This document shows, piece after piece, positions 8,421 through 17,570 of a stretch of 64,000 nucleotides of DNA. Source of the DNA: Fundicoccus sp052116145. GTDB taxonomy: Bacteria; Bacillota; Bacilli; Lactobacillales; Aerococcaceae. Position numbers and translations under genes: made by a program. Location: NCBI RefSeq assembly GCF_052116145.1, contig NZ_JBQKLQ010000005.1, positions 62,001-126,000 of the forward strand, read 5' to 3'. How positions within the stretch are numbered: position 1 is the first letter of the stretch; every line of letters starts with the position of its first letter. The notes under the pieces are model-generated. The model was not told the DNA's origin. It ran no database searches and worked only from the letters and a program-made list of their open reading frames with translations.

Positions 8421-9377
8421 ATGGGACTTTTAGTTGATGGTAAGTGGAAAGACGAATGGTATGATACGAAAAGTACTGGCGGACATTTTATCAGAAAAGA
8501 TTCACAGTTTCGCAATTGGATTACAAAGGATGGAAGTGCGGGACCGACTGGAGAAGCTGGTTTTAAAGCAGAACCGAATCGCTATCACCTTTATGTTTCT
8601 CTAGCGTGTCCTTGGGCCTGCCGTACATTGATTATGCGAAGCATTAAAGGGTTAGAAGATATGATTTCCATTTCTGTTGTGAACCCTTTGATGGTTGAAC
8701 ATGGTTGGACCTTTGACGAAGATGAAGGTGTGATTGCGGATCCTGTTTTAAACGCTGACTATATGCATCAAATTTATACGCATGTAGAGCCAACTTACAG
8801 TGGCCGTGTGACGGTACCTGTTCTATATGATTTGAAACAAGATAAAATCGTTAATAATGAATCGTCAGAAATTTTACGTATGTTAAATTCAGCTTTTAAT
8901 GATGTGGGTGCTAAAGAAGGCGACTATTCACCTGATAGCTTGATGGCTGATATTGATGAAATTAATGAGTTAGTTTATCATAAGATTAATAATGGCGTCT
9001 ATAAAGCTGGTTTTGCGACCTCTCAAGAAGTTTATGAAGAAGAGGTGGATAAGTTATTTGAAGCTTTAGACGAAGTAGAAGCTTTACTCGGTAAACAAGC
9101 TTACTTAGTGGGCGATAAAATTACCGAAGCTGACTGGAGATTATTCACGACTTTAATTCGTTTTGACCCGGTTTATTATGGGCATTTCAAATGTAATCTG
9201 AAGCATGTTTATGAGTATCCAAACATTTGGCGTTATACAAAAGAATTGTACAACTGGCCAGGTGTAGCTGAAACGGTTGATTTCCGTCACATTAAGGAAC
9301 ATTATTACCGCAGCCATAAAACAATTAATCCAACGGGCGTAGTTCCTAAGGGACCTGTTCTGGATTTAAGTTTATAA
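8421..9377 (+). CDS. Glutathione S-transferase, glutathionyl-hydroquinone reductase type
   Basis: The 318-residue protein matches the Xi-class (YqjG/PcpF-like) glutathione transferases, which reduce glutathionylated quinones. The thioredoxin-fold domain carries the catalytic cysteine in SLACPWACRT (Cys63), preceded by the FIRKDSQFRNWITKDG signature and followed by a helical domain (about 180-300) with the conserved C-terminal PTGVVPKGP. It implies that the organism makes or imports glutathione. The ATG follows a clear GAAAGGAAG site. A strong terminator follows, so it is monocistronic. Confidence 0.88.
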   Translation: MGLLVDGKWKDEWYDTKSTGGHFIRKDSQFRNWITKDGSAGPTGEAGFKAEPNRYHLYVSLACPWACRTLIMRSIKGLEDMISISVVNPLMVEHGWTFDEDEGVIADPVLNADYMHQIYTHVEPTYSGRVTVPVLYDLKQDKIVNNESSEILRMLNSAFNDVGAKEGDYSPDSLMADIDEINELVYHKINNGVYKAGFATSQEVYEEEVDKLFEALDEVEALLGKQAYLVGDKITEADWRLFTTLIRFDPVYYGHFKCNLKHVYEYPNIWRYTKELYNWPGVAETVDFRHIKEHYYRSHKTINPTGVVPKGPVLDLSL

Positions 9378-9382
9378 TTATT

Positions 9383-9440
9383 TAATGAATAAAATCCCGG
9401 CAAACACCTCACAGGATGTTTGCCGGGATTTTGTTCATTA
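9383..9440 (+). terminator. Intrinsic terminator after the glutathione transferase gene
   Basis: Sixteen-base perfect stem AAAATCCCGGCAAACA / TGTTTGCCGGGATTTT with a ten-base loop, extended by flanking TAATGAA/TTCATTA. It is symmetric enough to work for transcription from either side. Confidence 0.9.
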
Positions 9441-9527
9441 ATAAGGAAGCATGCTTTCACCATCTAGGGTTAATCTGTTGTCTTTCATTGTTAGCTATCT
9501 TTTGATTTGGCTTATTTTCCCCGTTGG

Positions 9528-10310
9528 TTATCTGTCAGCTTGTTCTTCTCTCAGATTAATCAAGCTCAAATATTCTTCTAGGGATAGGCCGTATTCGTGC
9601 ATAAATTGGGCGTGTTCGACGCCGACAAAGCGGAAGTGCCAAGGTTCGTATTCGTAGCCTGTGATATGTGTTTTGCCTTGCATGTATCTTAAGACAAAGC
9701 CGTAGTCTTGGCTGTTTTCGGCGAGCCAGATGGCTGATCCGTATTGCCCATAGACTTGGTGTAGGTCACGGCCGTATTCGTTGTAGTCGTAGCCGAGTAA
9801 GTCGAAGGCCAAGCCTGTCGAGTGTTCGGTAGCGTCTGAGGGTGCGACGAACATATCTGTCATGTAGAAGGCGTCTGCTTCGCTGTAACCTTCGTTAATG
9901 TAGCCGTAGTAGCGTCCGTCGAAGTTGGCGGCTTGGTAGGCCATGGTCCGGTAGGCCGAGATGGTTTGGTAGTGGTAACCTACTTCTTCGGCTGCTGTGA
10001 TCAAAGCGTTGAAGTCGTCTCGGATCGCCGCATCATAATAGTGCCCGCTAGCTGTTGCCGCAAATTCCATGTGTAAGTCGGCTTCGATGCGGTTTTCGCG
10101 GTTGATTAGCATAAGATAGGGATCGTCCAGCGAGGCTGATTCTGGTAAGGCTTTGATTAATTCTTCGGTTGTTAAATCGCTATATAGCGGTTCGATGTCT
10201 TCTGCTTCTAGTAAGGTCAGGGCTGCCGCTGATTGTGGCGCCATCATCATTAGTGTTAGAAGGATGCTTAGCAAAGAGAGTACTAAATTTTTCTTCTTTA
10301 AGTGTCTCAT
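9528..10310 (-). CDS. Exported D-alanyl-D-alanine carboxypeptidase, VanY/M15 family
   Basis: A 260-residue protein with a signal peptide (RHLKKKN, hydrophobic core to about residue 30) and an M15B zinc peptidase domain. The metal-binding signatures are EHSTGLAFDL (HxxxxxxxD) and EPWHFRFVG (the catalytic Glu and third zinc His); SAYRTMAYQA is also family-typical. It would trim D-Ala from peptidoglycan stem peptides outside the cell. GGGG seven bases before ATG 10310 supports this start; an in-frame ATG at 10370, four bases after the exonuclease stop, would hide the signal peptide behind 20 basic residues. Likely cotranscribed with the exonuclease gene. Confidence 0.85.
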   Translation of the reverse strand: MRHLKKKNLVLSLLSILLTLMMMAPQSAAALTLLEAEDIEPLYSDLTTEELIKALPESASLDDPYLMLINRENRIEADLHMEFAATASGHYYDAAIRDDFNALITAAEEVGYHYQTISAYRTMAYQAANFDGRYYGYINEGYSEADAFYMTDMFVAPSDATEHSTGLAFDLLGYDYNEYGRDLHQVYGQYGSAIWLAENSQDYGFVLRYMQGKTHITGYEYEPWHFRFVGVEHAQFMHEYGLSLEEYLSLINLREEQADR

Positions 10311-10374
10311 GTGTATACCCCATTTAGTTGATTTCTTGTGACGTTTTCTGGTCGCGACTCTTGTGTTCATTGGT

Positions 10375-11202
10375 TTAGATGTTGATTTCTAATAATAATG
10401 GCGTATGATCTTGGCGTGTACCCGAATCAATCATGTTTGATTCAACTACTTTATCTACTAGGCGGTCACTGACTAACCAGTAGTCAATTCTCCAGCCAGA
10501 GTTATTGATTTTACTCGTTTTAGCACGTTGGTTCCACCAAGAATAAACGCCTTCGATGTCGCCGTGGACATGTCGAAAAGTGTCAGTGAAGCCTTTGGCT
10601 AAAAGGTTTGTAAAGCCAGCACGTTCTTCGTCAGTAAAGCCGGCTGAACGTTTATTGGCTTTCGGGTTTTTCAAGTCGATTTCTTTATGAGCGACGTTGT
10701 AGTCACCACATGCGATGACAGCTTTTCTAGTGTCTAAGCTTTCGAGGTACTGGGCGTATTGCACGTCCCATTGTTGGCGTTCTTCTAAACGCGACAGTTC
10801 GCTACCTGCGTTAGGTGTGTAAACTTGTGTAATATAGAAATCGCCAAATTCGAGTGTAATAATGCGGCCTTCTGAATCCATTGTACTTGGCGCATCAATC
10901 GTTGGGAAAGTAACTAAAGGATTAAGTTCTTTTTTATATAAGAACATCGTGCCGGCATACCCTTTACGAGCTGGTTCGATTGAGCTGTTCCATACCACTT
11001 CATAGTCGGGTAGGTAGTTCATCAATAGTTCTGTATGCTTTTTCGTTGGGCCTTTGCTTGATAATTTCGTTTCTTGAATCGCAATCACATCTGGTGCTTG
11101 TGCCACAATGTTTTCTAGTGTCGCACGCGATAATAAAGCACGTGCTGAATCGCTCGTTAAGGCTGCATTTAATGAATCAATATTCCATGAAATAAGTTTC
11201 AA
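10375..11202 (-). CDS. exoA: Exodeoxyribonuclease III / AP endonuclease
   Basis: A 275-residue member of the exonuclease-endonuclease-phosphatase fold. Catalytic landmarks in order are SWNIDSLN near the N-terminus, IAIQETKLS (metal-binding Glu), YTPNAGSEL, CGDYNVAHKEIDL (Asp/Asn pair), RIDYWLVSDRL and the terminal DHTPLLLEI (catalytic Asp-His). It cuts at abasic sites and removes 3' blocks in base excision repair. Full family length. The short downstream spacing suggests the DD-peptidase gene shares its message. Confidence 0.93.
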   Translation of the reverse strand: MKLISWNIDSLNAALTSDSARALLSRATLENIVAQAPDVIAIQETKLSSKGPTKKHTELLMNYLPDYEVVWNSSIEPARKGYAGTMFLYKKELNPLVTFPTIDAPSTMDSEGRIITLEFGDFYITQVYTPNAGSELSRLEERQQWDVQYAQYLESLDTRKAVIACGDYNVAHKEIDLKNPKANKRSAGFTDEERAGFTNLLAKGFTDTFRHVHGDIEGVYSWWNQRAKTSKINNSGWRIDYWLVSDRLVDKVVESNMIDSGTRQDHTPLLLEINI

Positions 11203-11276
11203 AATAATTCTCCTATTCTATTAGTTACTGTTGATTTAGTTGGGATGGTTTGGAACCCTTGGTTTAGTTCTGGGGA

Positions 11277-11885
11277 TTAGTCTAGTCGTTGATAAGCAGC
11301 GTGTTTAGCCAGCTCATCGGCGATTTCGTTAAATTCAACACCCGTATGACTTTTTACTTTGACAAAGTCTACTTGCATGCCAACCGCCACTTCATCGAAG
11401 GCTTTCTTATAATTTTGCGAGACGGGCTTGGCTGCTTTCCAATCACCGGTTGCCCAAGATTCGATGCCTTGATAATCATAATAAATGACCACGCGCGTTT
11501 CGCCCTGTGCCTTCGCCCACTTAACTGCTTCTACGGTTGCAATCACTTCACCTGCAATTTGGTAACTATCGACATATAAAGGGTCGTTGCCTGGAATTGA
11601 CAATTTCGCTAAGACATCTTCATTCTTTAAAAAGACAATGCCTGAACCATATTGGCGCATGACTTTATTGAAAGATCCATCCACATACGCTAGTAGGACA
11701 TCTTTGGGATGACCGTCACTTAGTTTTATTTGGTTGCCACCGCTGATGTAAGCTTGGGCTTCCTCCTTCGTTGGGAAAGACTTATATTGTGCTCCCGCAA
11801 ATTTTAATACTTGTTTTTGCGCTTCTGTCCAGGTTGTGTAGATGCCTGGTTTGCGCCCTACTCTAATTGCATAAAACTTTGCCAT
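11277..11885 (-). CDS. rnhA: Ribonuclease HI with N-terminal RNA:DNA-hybrid-binding domain
   Basis: The first 45 residues are the viroplasmin-like hybrid-binding domain (FYAIRVGRKPGIYTTWTEAQ; aromatic contacts and lysine). Residues about 65-200 form RNase HI with the four acidic catalytic residues in AYVDGSF, IAGEVIA, YYDYQGI and NEIADELAKHA. It removes RNA from RNA:DNA hybrids. This two-domain layout is common in Lactobacillales. Start ATG 11885 has a weak AGGGAG site upstream. Confidence 0.92.
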   Translation of the reverse strand: MAKFYAIRVGRKPGIYTTWTEAQKQVLKFAGAQYKSFPTKEEAQAYISGGNQIKLSDGHPKDVLLAYVDGSFNKVMRQYGSGIVFLKNEDVLAKLSIPGNDPLYVDSYQIAGEVIATVEAVKWAKAQGETRVVIYYDYQGIESWATGDWKAAKPVSQNYKKAFDEVAVGMQVDFVKVKSHTGVEFNEIADELAKHAAYQRLD

Positions 11886-11912
11886 ATTGAAAAAACTCCC
11901 TAATCATTTTTA

Positions 11913-12239
11913 TTATAGTGTTTCTTGAAAAGCTGACAGTAAAAGGTGGCTTAAGACTAACGTGAAGTAAGCCATAGCCTTTAGGTAATCTGCTTGTTCC
12001 ACAAAGCCATAAGCCGGTGCGGACAGAATAAGCAACTTACCCCAGAACAGCCAGCGTGGTGCTAACCTATTTGAAGCTTTGGGTGAAAAATATCTACCCC
12101 AAAGAAAAGAAAATAGTAATAAATGAATGCCAGCTAATAGTCCGCTTCTTTGCCATACCCAATAGGTGACAAAAACTAATGCGACTAATTCAAGTCCAAA
12201 GGCAATAAAGTAAGCATTGATTACTTTGCTTGGTTTCAT
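11913..12239 (-). CDS. YrdB/DUF2568 family small membrane protein
   Basis: A 108-residue protein with four hydrophobic segments and the family signature FSPKASNRLAPRW between helices two and three. The YrdB/DUF2568 family has no established function. It lies 27 bases upstream of RNase HI on the same strand and may share its transcript. Its own start follows AAGGGAGC. Confidence 0.7.
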   Translation of the reverse strand: MKPSKVINAYFIAFGLELVALVFVTYWVWQRSGLLAGIHLLLFSFLWGRYFSPKASNRLAPRWLFWGKLLILSAPAYGFVEQADYLKAMAYFTLVLSHLLLSAFQETL

Positions 12240-12532
12240 AGTTAGCTCCCTTTTTTAGTCGTCTATCTGCTTATTTAATTTTCGCTGCCTCTTATTATAA
12301 CATGCAGTAAAAATACAACAAAGCTTCTTTCCTGTTATTCATGACTCGACACTTATTATACCAATAAGCGACTGTAAGTTCTTGTTCTAATTTTGACTTT
12401 AGCATAGAGAGAAAGACTCACTTTGCCAGGAGGTCGTATTTTGTTATTATTTCGATAAAATAGTCAGTCCAATTTGGTCCGAAAGGATGGCTGTGATAAA
12501 CTGAGTTTAACTAGATGAAAGGTGGTTTCCAG

Positions 12533-12997
12533 ATGAATCGAATCGTGCCATCGCTGTGGTTTGGCGATAACAATTGTGAAGAGGCTGTCAATTACTATGT
12601 CACTGTTTTCCCAAACTCGCAAGTTCATTTCATGCAATACTATCCCAAGGAGGAGTTGAGTGAGCATTTCGTCGGTATGGTTGGAAAGGTGATCACGGCT
12701 GAGTTCTCACTGGATGGTCAGAAATTTATTGGGCTTGATGGAGGTCCTGTCTTCAAGTTTTCTGAGGCTATTTCTTTTACTATTGAGTGTAAAGACCAGG
12801 ATGAAATCGATTATTATTGGGCGAGACTTTCCCATGTTCCGGCTGCTGAGCAGTGTGGATGGGTGAAGGATCGTTTTGGTTTATCTTGGCAAATTGTGCC
12901 TGAGAATATTGGTCGTCTTCAACAAACGGATGCTCAAATTCAAGTGTTAATGGGGATGAAAAAGATTATTATCGCTGAGTTGGAAGCGGCGGGATAA
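12533..12997 (+). CDS. VOC-fold protein, PhnB-like
   Basis: The 154-residue protein has the vicinal-oxygen-chelate fold of the PhnB/3-demethylubiquinone methyltransferase-like group: SLWFGDNNCEEAVNYYVTVF at the start, KFIGLDGGPVFKFSEAISF in the middle and DRFGLSWQIVPENI near the end. Members of this subfamily are mostly uncharacterised; the methyltransferase name is historical. AAAGGTGG upstream supports ATG 12533 over an in-frame ATG six codons earlier. It is monocistronic with its own terminator. Confidence 0.8.
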   Translation: MNRIVPSLWFGDNNCEEAVNYYVTVFPNSQVHFMQYYPKEELSEHFVGMVGKVITAEFSLDGQKFIGLDGGPVFKFSEAISFTIECKDQDEIDYYWARLSHVPAAEQCGWVKDRFGLSWQIVPENIGRLQQTDAQIQVLMGMKKIIIAELEAAG

Positions 12998-13017
12998 TAA
13001 AGACACCATAATAAAAT

Positions 13018-13059
13018 GATCTAATCAGGGGGGATTTCTCCATAGGTTAGATCTTTTTT
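13018..13059 (+). terminator. Terminator of the VOC gene
   Basis: Stem GATCTAA / TTAGATC with a G-rich loop followed by TTTTTT. Confidence 0.75.
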
Positions 13060-13150
13060 GCTTATTTTTTGGCGCGAACGGAGACATTTGAATAGTAGAG
13101 AAATCGTTTTAAGTCTACTAGGGGAGAACGTTCTAACGTGTGTTTAAATC

Positions 13151-13175
13151 AACAAACAGTTAAAAACTGTTTGTT
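13151..13175. repeat. Eleven-base perfect inverted repeat
   Basis: AACAAACAGTT, AAA, AACTGTTTGTT. It stands in the gap between the VOC gene and a regulator relic; it could be an operator or a relic of a mobile-element end. No gene starts immediately beside it. Confidence 0.5.
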
Positions 13176-13201
13176 TACATTATTATCAAACTAGTTTTAG
13201 G

Positions 13202-13255
13202 ATGATTTATCCAAAGCTTAAGAATTTACAAAAACAAGGATTTGTTGAAAAGTAA
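13202..13255 (+). pseudogene. Possible PadR-type winged-helix relic
   Basis: A short open stretch reads MIYPKLKNLQKQGFVEK, resembling the wing region of PadR regulators (TIYPLLKKLEKEGLVE-like consensus). Nothing before or after supports a gene. Very short, so this may be chance. Confidence 0.25.
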
Positions 13256-13300
13256 ATTAGAAGAGCTGTTATGCTTTTTTCCCACAGCTTAATTACAACA

Positions 13301-13344
13301 AAAACCGCCACAAACGTTTTTCTAACAACGTTTTTGGCGGTTTT
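13301..13344. terminator. Strong bidirectional hairpin
   Basis: AAAACCGCCA...AACG and its complement ending GGCGGTTTT, with T-runs on both strands. The nearest intact genes are 300 bases left and 150 bases right, so it probably outlived the gene it ended. Confidence 0.75.
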
Positions 13345-13496
13345 GTAGTTTGAAGGCGTATGACACAGCCCCTTAAAAACTGTCGAGATTCTTCACCCGT
13401 TGATTTAGATTTCGTCAGGATTGAGTGGGTAATCATTTTTTTGTGGTCTATAGGACGCGTGTGCATTAAGTATTTCAGATAATTTATATCCTAAAA

Positions 13497-14531
13497 TTAC
13501 TTCAATAACCATTCTTCTGCCCTCTGAATTACGTTCTCTTCTTTAAAATTAATCAAAGTGTCAGGAACTACTGGTTCATCTAAGTAGGTTTCACCTGATA
13601 ACGTCACAATACGATTAGTTGCAAGGTACATATAGTAGTCTTCTCCAATGTAATACAATGTTAATCCTGATGTAAATCCTCCACTATTCTGTCCAAAAAT
13701 TTGAACGTCGTCTCTATTCTCAAACATAAGCGCCACAATTTCTGGTGTGCTGACTGTTTGTTTGTTTATTATAATGGCGACTTTTGTGTGAAGTATACTC
13801 TTAACTGGCGAAAATTCCAGCACGTTTTCGTTGTTCATTGAGACTTGATCTGCCTTTAGTTCAATCGCTGATTGCTTACCCTCGTTATCCTCATAATACA
13901 ATAATTCACCTTCAGGTAAGAAGGCAGCTAGACTCGCAAGAACCGTCGGGAAATACCCACCATAATTATTTCTAAAATCAATAATTATTCCCTCTACCAC
14001 TTCGATTTCATTGAAATAATCATGAATCGTCTGTACATATTTATCAATCACATAGCTCGGTATGTAGCCCGGAGTCGGTATTGTCAGCAAATAGATATCA
14101 TTACCTAGCGTATCAATCGTTGGATAGTCAAACCACTCATTCTCTACTTCGAACGTTTCAATTAACTGCAGTTTCTCTTCTTCTGTCCAGTCACTACCCA
14201 AGTCAAATGTTTTATAATTCTCTGCCATAGCTTCTGTTGACTCATCGCTTAGAAGCCCATAAGAATGCTCCCCTCCGCCTTTCCTGATTGCTTTATAGAA
14301 TAACTCATGTTTCATGATAGCTTCACTGACATCTTCTTCAAGATGTGGCATAGCATCATAATATTCCAGCCATGCTTCACTCGCTGCATAAATACTTTCG
14401 TCATTAATTAATTCAACTGCTCGTTCATATACCTCATATGGCGTCAATGTTTCCTCTTCTTCAGCATTTGCAGTAAAAGAAGGAAACGATATACATAAAA
14501 TGATGACTAAACTCACCCAATACTTTTTCAA
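13497..14531 (-). CDS. Exported S41-like (tail-specific protease family) protein
   Basis: A 344-residue protein with a cleavable signal peptide (residues 1-23, ending TANAEE) and a C-terminal S41 peptidase core: IIIDFRNNYGGYFPTVLASL, then KQTVSTPEIVALMF aligned with the usual TASASE nucleophile segment, then IFGQNSGGFTSG. The serine aligns, but the lysine expected about 25 residues later (in GKG) is phenylalanine or threonine here, and no PDZ domain is evident. It may use another general base, as in tricorn-like S41 members, or be inactive. The stop of the 155-residue gene is 22 bases upstream, so the two genes probably form an operon. Confidence 0.68.
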   Translation of the reverse strand: MKKYWVSLVIILCISFPSFTANAEEEETLTPYEVYERAVELINDESIYAASEAWLEYYDAMPHLEEDVSEAIMKHELFYKAIRKGGGEHSYGLLSDESTEAMAENYKTFDLGSDWTEEEKLQLIETFEVENEWFDYPTIDTLGNDIYLLTIPTPGYIPSYVIDKYVQTIHDYFNEIEVVEGIIIDFRNNYGGYFPTVLASLAAFLPEGELLYYEDNEGKQSAIELKADQVSMNNENVLEFSPVKSILHTKVAIIINKQTVSTPEIVALMFENRDDVQIFGQNSGGFTSGLTLYYIGEDYYMYLATNRIVTLSGETYLDEPVVPDTLINFKEENVIQRAEEWLLK

Positions 14532-14553
14532 TAGACCAAATCCTTTCCAATAA

Positions 14554-15021
14554 TTAGCTTGGTGTCACCCATTTGGCGACAATATCTTTGTGTTGTAAAA
14601 CGGTTGGTACAGAGTCAGCATCAAATTCTTTATCAGCCATTGTGTTTGGCACCTTAAAATAGTCGAAGAAAACTTTAGATTGGGCGACAAAACCAAGTTC
14701 CGTTAATTGCACATCCACTAGTTGATAGCCACTCCCCACACGAGTCGCGTCATTGGTATTTTCAACAAATTCTACGATAGATTCAAACACGAAATAAACT
14801 TTCCCATCTATGGTGAAATATAAATTACCATTGGCGTCTCTTTCCAAATATTCCACTACTTTTTCAAACTCAGTTGCCTGATACAACCCGATTCCTTCGA
14901 AATGTAGTTTCATATAGCCCGTGCGATATAAGTTTTTTTCCGTGGATGAGTACTGTTGATCACAATAAACATTTCGCATGAAATCCCGATTATCTGGTCT
15001 AACATACGTCGCTTTTATCAT
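14554..15021 (-). CDS. Protein of unknown function, 155 residues
   Basis: I do not recognise this protein. It is soluble-looking, rich in aromatic and acidic residues, with no signal peptide or membrane helix. GGTGAG six bases before ATG 15021 gives a credible start. It lies immediately upstream of the exported S41-like gene on the same strand. Confidence 0.6.
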   Translation of the reverse strand: MIKATYVRPDNRDFMRNVYCDQQYSSTEKNLYRTGYMKLHFEGIGLYQATEFEKVVEYLERDANGNLYFTIDGKVYFVFESIVEFVENTNDATRVGSGYQLVDVQLTELGFVAQSKVFFDYFKVPNTMADKEFDADSVPTVLQHKDIVAKWVTPS

Positions 15022-15059
15022 TAGCTCACCATGCTCCAGAATATTCTGAAAAATAAAAA

Positions 15060-16179
15060 TGCTCCATTGCTAACCATTGTTCATATATCCCATCACCACT
15101 TTCTTTTATCTAATCTCATAATTCTATTTAAGATTTACTTTTTAGGTTTTTAAAATTTATTACCTGACTTGTCATCAGAGTAAAACAAGACAATTATGTT
15201 ACCAACAAAAAAACCTTTACATTCCAACATGATGGAAGTTCCCTTAAGACAATAAGATTAACTATTTAAGTTGTCGAATTTTTATGGCTACACGAGAACT
15301 ATAAAAATAGACACTCAACCATGGATCTATTAATATAAATTTACTCAAAAGGAGCAATTTATCTAGCCAATTAAAACCAGCATTTTAGATAATCTTTTAA
15401 ACACAATTTAAGACAAAGTAATTTTATCGACTATTGATTCACTAATATTATTAATACACAACAAATGTAATGATGCAACGAATGGAGTTAAATATATATG
15501 GAATCGAAACAGCCTATCAACTTTTTAATTTAACTCGATAGAAGCTAGTTAGCCGGAGTAATTTTAGGAATGTTCATCCCCTTTTTGAAAATACGCATTC
15601 GAATATCATTCTAATGTTAATTAATATCAAGATGCTCTAACAGATTTAGACAAAAAAATTCCGGACTTAATCAAAAAACTATCTTTTAAAATGAGCCATT
15701 TTTTCTATTCGTAAAGGTTACGTGATTAAAATATTAGGAGAGGAATCAACTGAAAACTGGACAGAAACAGATTTTTAAATTTTGAGATTGAGTGAAAAGC
15801 GGTCAATATTAAACAAATGACAATTGAAATGGGAGGTAAACTTTCAATCATTTACGTAATATAAGTTATTCTCTAAAATCTTATTTATCTATCAAAGCAA
15901 ACTAGCCCATTGCCATTGCCATTGCCATTGCCATTGCCATTGCCATTGCCATACATATTTTCCTCAATGCTAATATCAGAAGCAATATACTGAATCTACT
16001 TATACGTGTGAAATAAAACCGTGGAATGGTGAATGGTTATGCGTATAGTTCCTTTCAAGAATATGAAAATCGGAACATCCAATGTTTATAACTCAGCACC
16101 TAGTGGCCCGAAGAAGCGGAGGTAATGATATCATATTCAAGGTGTTGTGGCGTCGACTACGGCTTAATTCCTTGCCTGG
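15060..16179. other. 1.1-kb AT-rich gap without a recognisable gene
   Basis: No reading frame with plausible length, start site or family resemblance was found on either strand. Scattered short open stretches suggest decayed DNA. A CCATTG hexamer array lies at 15907-15952 (separate entry). Confidence 0.6.
15907..15952. repeat. CCATTG hexanucleotide tandem repeat, 7.7 copies
   Basis: Seven perfect CCATTG units followed by CCAT. Perfect short arrays change copy number by slippage; here no gene start lies within 200 bases, so there is no obvious phase-variable target. Confidence 0.95.
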
Positions 16180-16662
16180 TTAAAGGGTGATGGTTCTCGC
16201 ATTGAATAACACTAAGTAAACATCTAGTGAATGATTGTTGAGGAATTGATTGATTTCGTCGCGCGCTACATCGTAGGCGGCTTGGGGCGGGTAGCCGTAA
16301 ATGCCACTTGAAAGTAGTGGAAAGGCGATACTTTTCAAGTCATGTTGGAGTGCTACATGTAAGGCCGAATGATAGGCTTTTCTTAGTAGTTGCTCACTCT
16401 CCTCTTGTGAGTGTTGATTGTATATCGGTCCGACCGTGTGAATCACATGTTTTGCCTTCAATTGAAAGCCAGGCGTTAAAACGGCCTCTCCTGTTTCGAT
16501 GGGACCGATCGAGTTACAGGCTGCTTGCATTTTCTGGCTACCGGCTGCTTGGAAAATTGCGCCACATACGCCTCCACCCATTTGAAGTGCTTTATTGGCA
16601 GCATTGACGATGGCATCCACTGCTAGTGTCGTGATATCTTGTTCAATGATTGTTAAGGTCAT
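16180..16662 (-). CDS. Macro-domain ADP-ribose-binding protein / deacetylase
   Basis: A 160-residue single macro domain of the MacroD/YmdB type. The ADP-ribose contacts are seen as DAIVNAANKALQMGGGVCGA near the N-terminus and PLLSSGIYGYPPQAA near residue 120; HVIHTVGPIY is also typical. Such proteins hydrolyse O-acetyl-ADP-ribose or remove ADP-ribose from acidic residues. AGGAG eight bases upstream selects ATG 16662; an upstream in-frame extension of 42 codons has no site. No sirtuin or lipoyl-carrier genes accompany it. Confidence 0.88.
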   Translation of the reverse strand: MTLTIIEQDITTLAVDAIVNAANKALQMGGGVCGAIFQAAGSQKMQAACNSIGPIETGEAVLTPGFQLKAKHVIHTVGPIYNQHSQEESEQLLRKAYHSALHVALQHDLKSIAFPLLSSGIYGYPPQAAYDVARDEINQFLNNHSLDVYLVLFNARTITL

Positions 16663-16789
16663 AGTTCTGTCTCCTTTTTTATGGTTTGCACTGATGCTCG
16701 TCGTGAGTTCTAGCTCGTTTATTCTACCCAAGTATAACAAGACTTCTGTTTCAATTGAAATAATCTGAGTGGTTCTTGCGGGAATCATT

Positions 16790-17249
16790 TGAGGTTCGAC
16801 TTATTCGCTTCAGAACTGGTGCTTTTTTTGAAGTGATTAATAGATTAAAGGATTAGAATCTGCCAGTCTTTGGCTGCCAGGCTTCTAAGTCTTGAGTACT
16901 CTATAGCTTAACTGGCGAGTGCTCAATTAGTAAAGTTGTGATAATTAGTTAGGCTGAAGGCATAGAAAAGCCAATCAAAATATCCGCTCAATTCTCTAAG
17001 GATTTCTGTAGATTCGCCAGCCATTTTTTTCATCACGCTTTCCCCTAATAGAACAAGTTACTAGCCCCGACTGCCTCCTTAATTCATAGGTACAAAAACC
17101 TAACATCCCCTTGAGTAAAGGCAGTTCTCTACTGAAATCTTCTCCCTTTTTTCAATAAAATAGAAGCAAAGAATTTTAACTGAGTCACACTCAAGTCTCC
17201 CCTTTAAATCAGCAATTCAAGCTCACTCTTTATTCCTAACTATTTCCAT
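16790..17249. other. 460-base gap without a recognisable gene
   Basis: Nothing supportable seen; sequence after the truncated MupG stop shows no continuing reading frame of that family. Confidence 0.5.
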
Positions 17250-17555
17250 CTAAAACAGTGGCTCGTCTAAACGTAAGCCGTCTAACCCAAAGGCTTTGCC
17301 GTTTCCAACAATTTGCCCTTGCCAGTTCAGCTGATCAATCAGATTTTGATTAATATCCGCAATCACAAGCAAGTGCTTGCTTCTACATAACTCGATAATC
17401 GCTTGATACTTTTCCATCATGGCGTCATCGCGCACGTCCATTTGGAGTAAACTTAAAAACACGCGTTGGAAAGGATATTGCGTCAAACGTTGGATATAAG
17501 CCGTCATCTCTTCAAGTGAATGTTGATCGGGATAGAGAGAAAATCCTAAATTCAT
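17250..17555 (-). pseudogene. Truncated MupG/DUF871 TIM-barrel protein
   Basis: The 101 residues match only the N-terminal quarter of the DUF871/MupG family (about 360 residues), whose characterised member is a 6-phospho-N-acetylmuramidase. FSLYPDQHSLEEMTAYIQRL, FQRVFLSLLQMDVRDD, LLVIADINQ and LDGLRLDEP follow family order and then the frame stops. A good AGGAGG site and a 15-base gap after the GH1 gene show it was the last gene of the beta-glucoside operon. A barrel fragment this short should not be catalytic. Confidence 0.7.
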
Positions 17556-17570
17556 TTAAACTCCTCCTTC

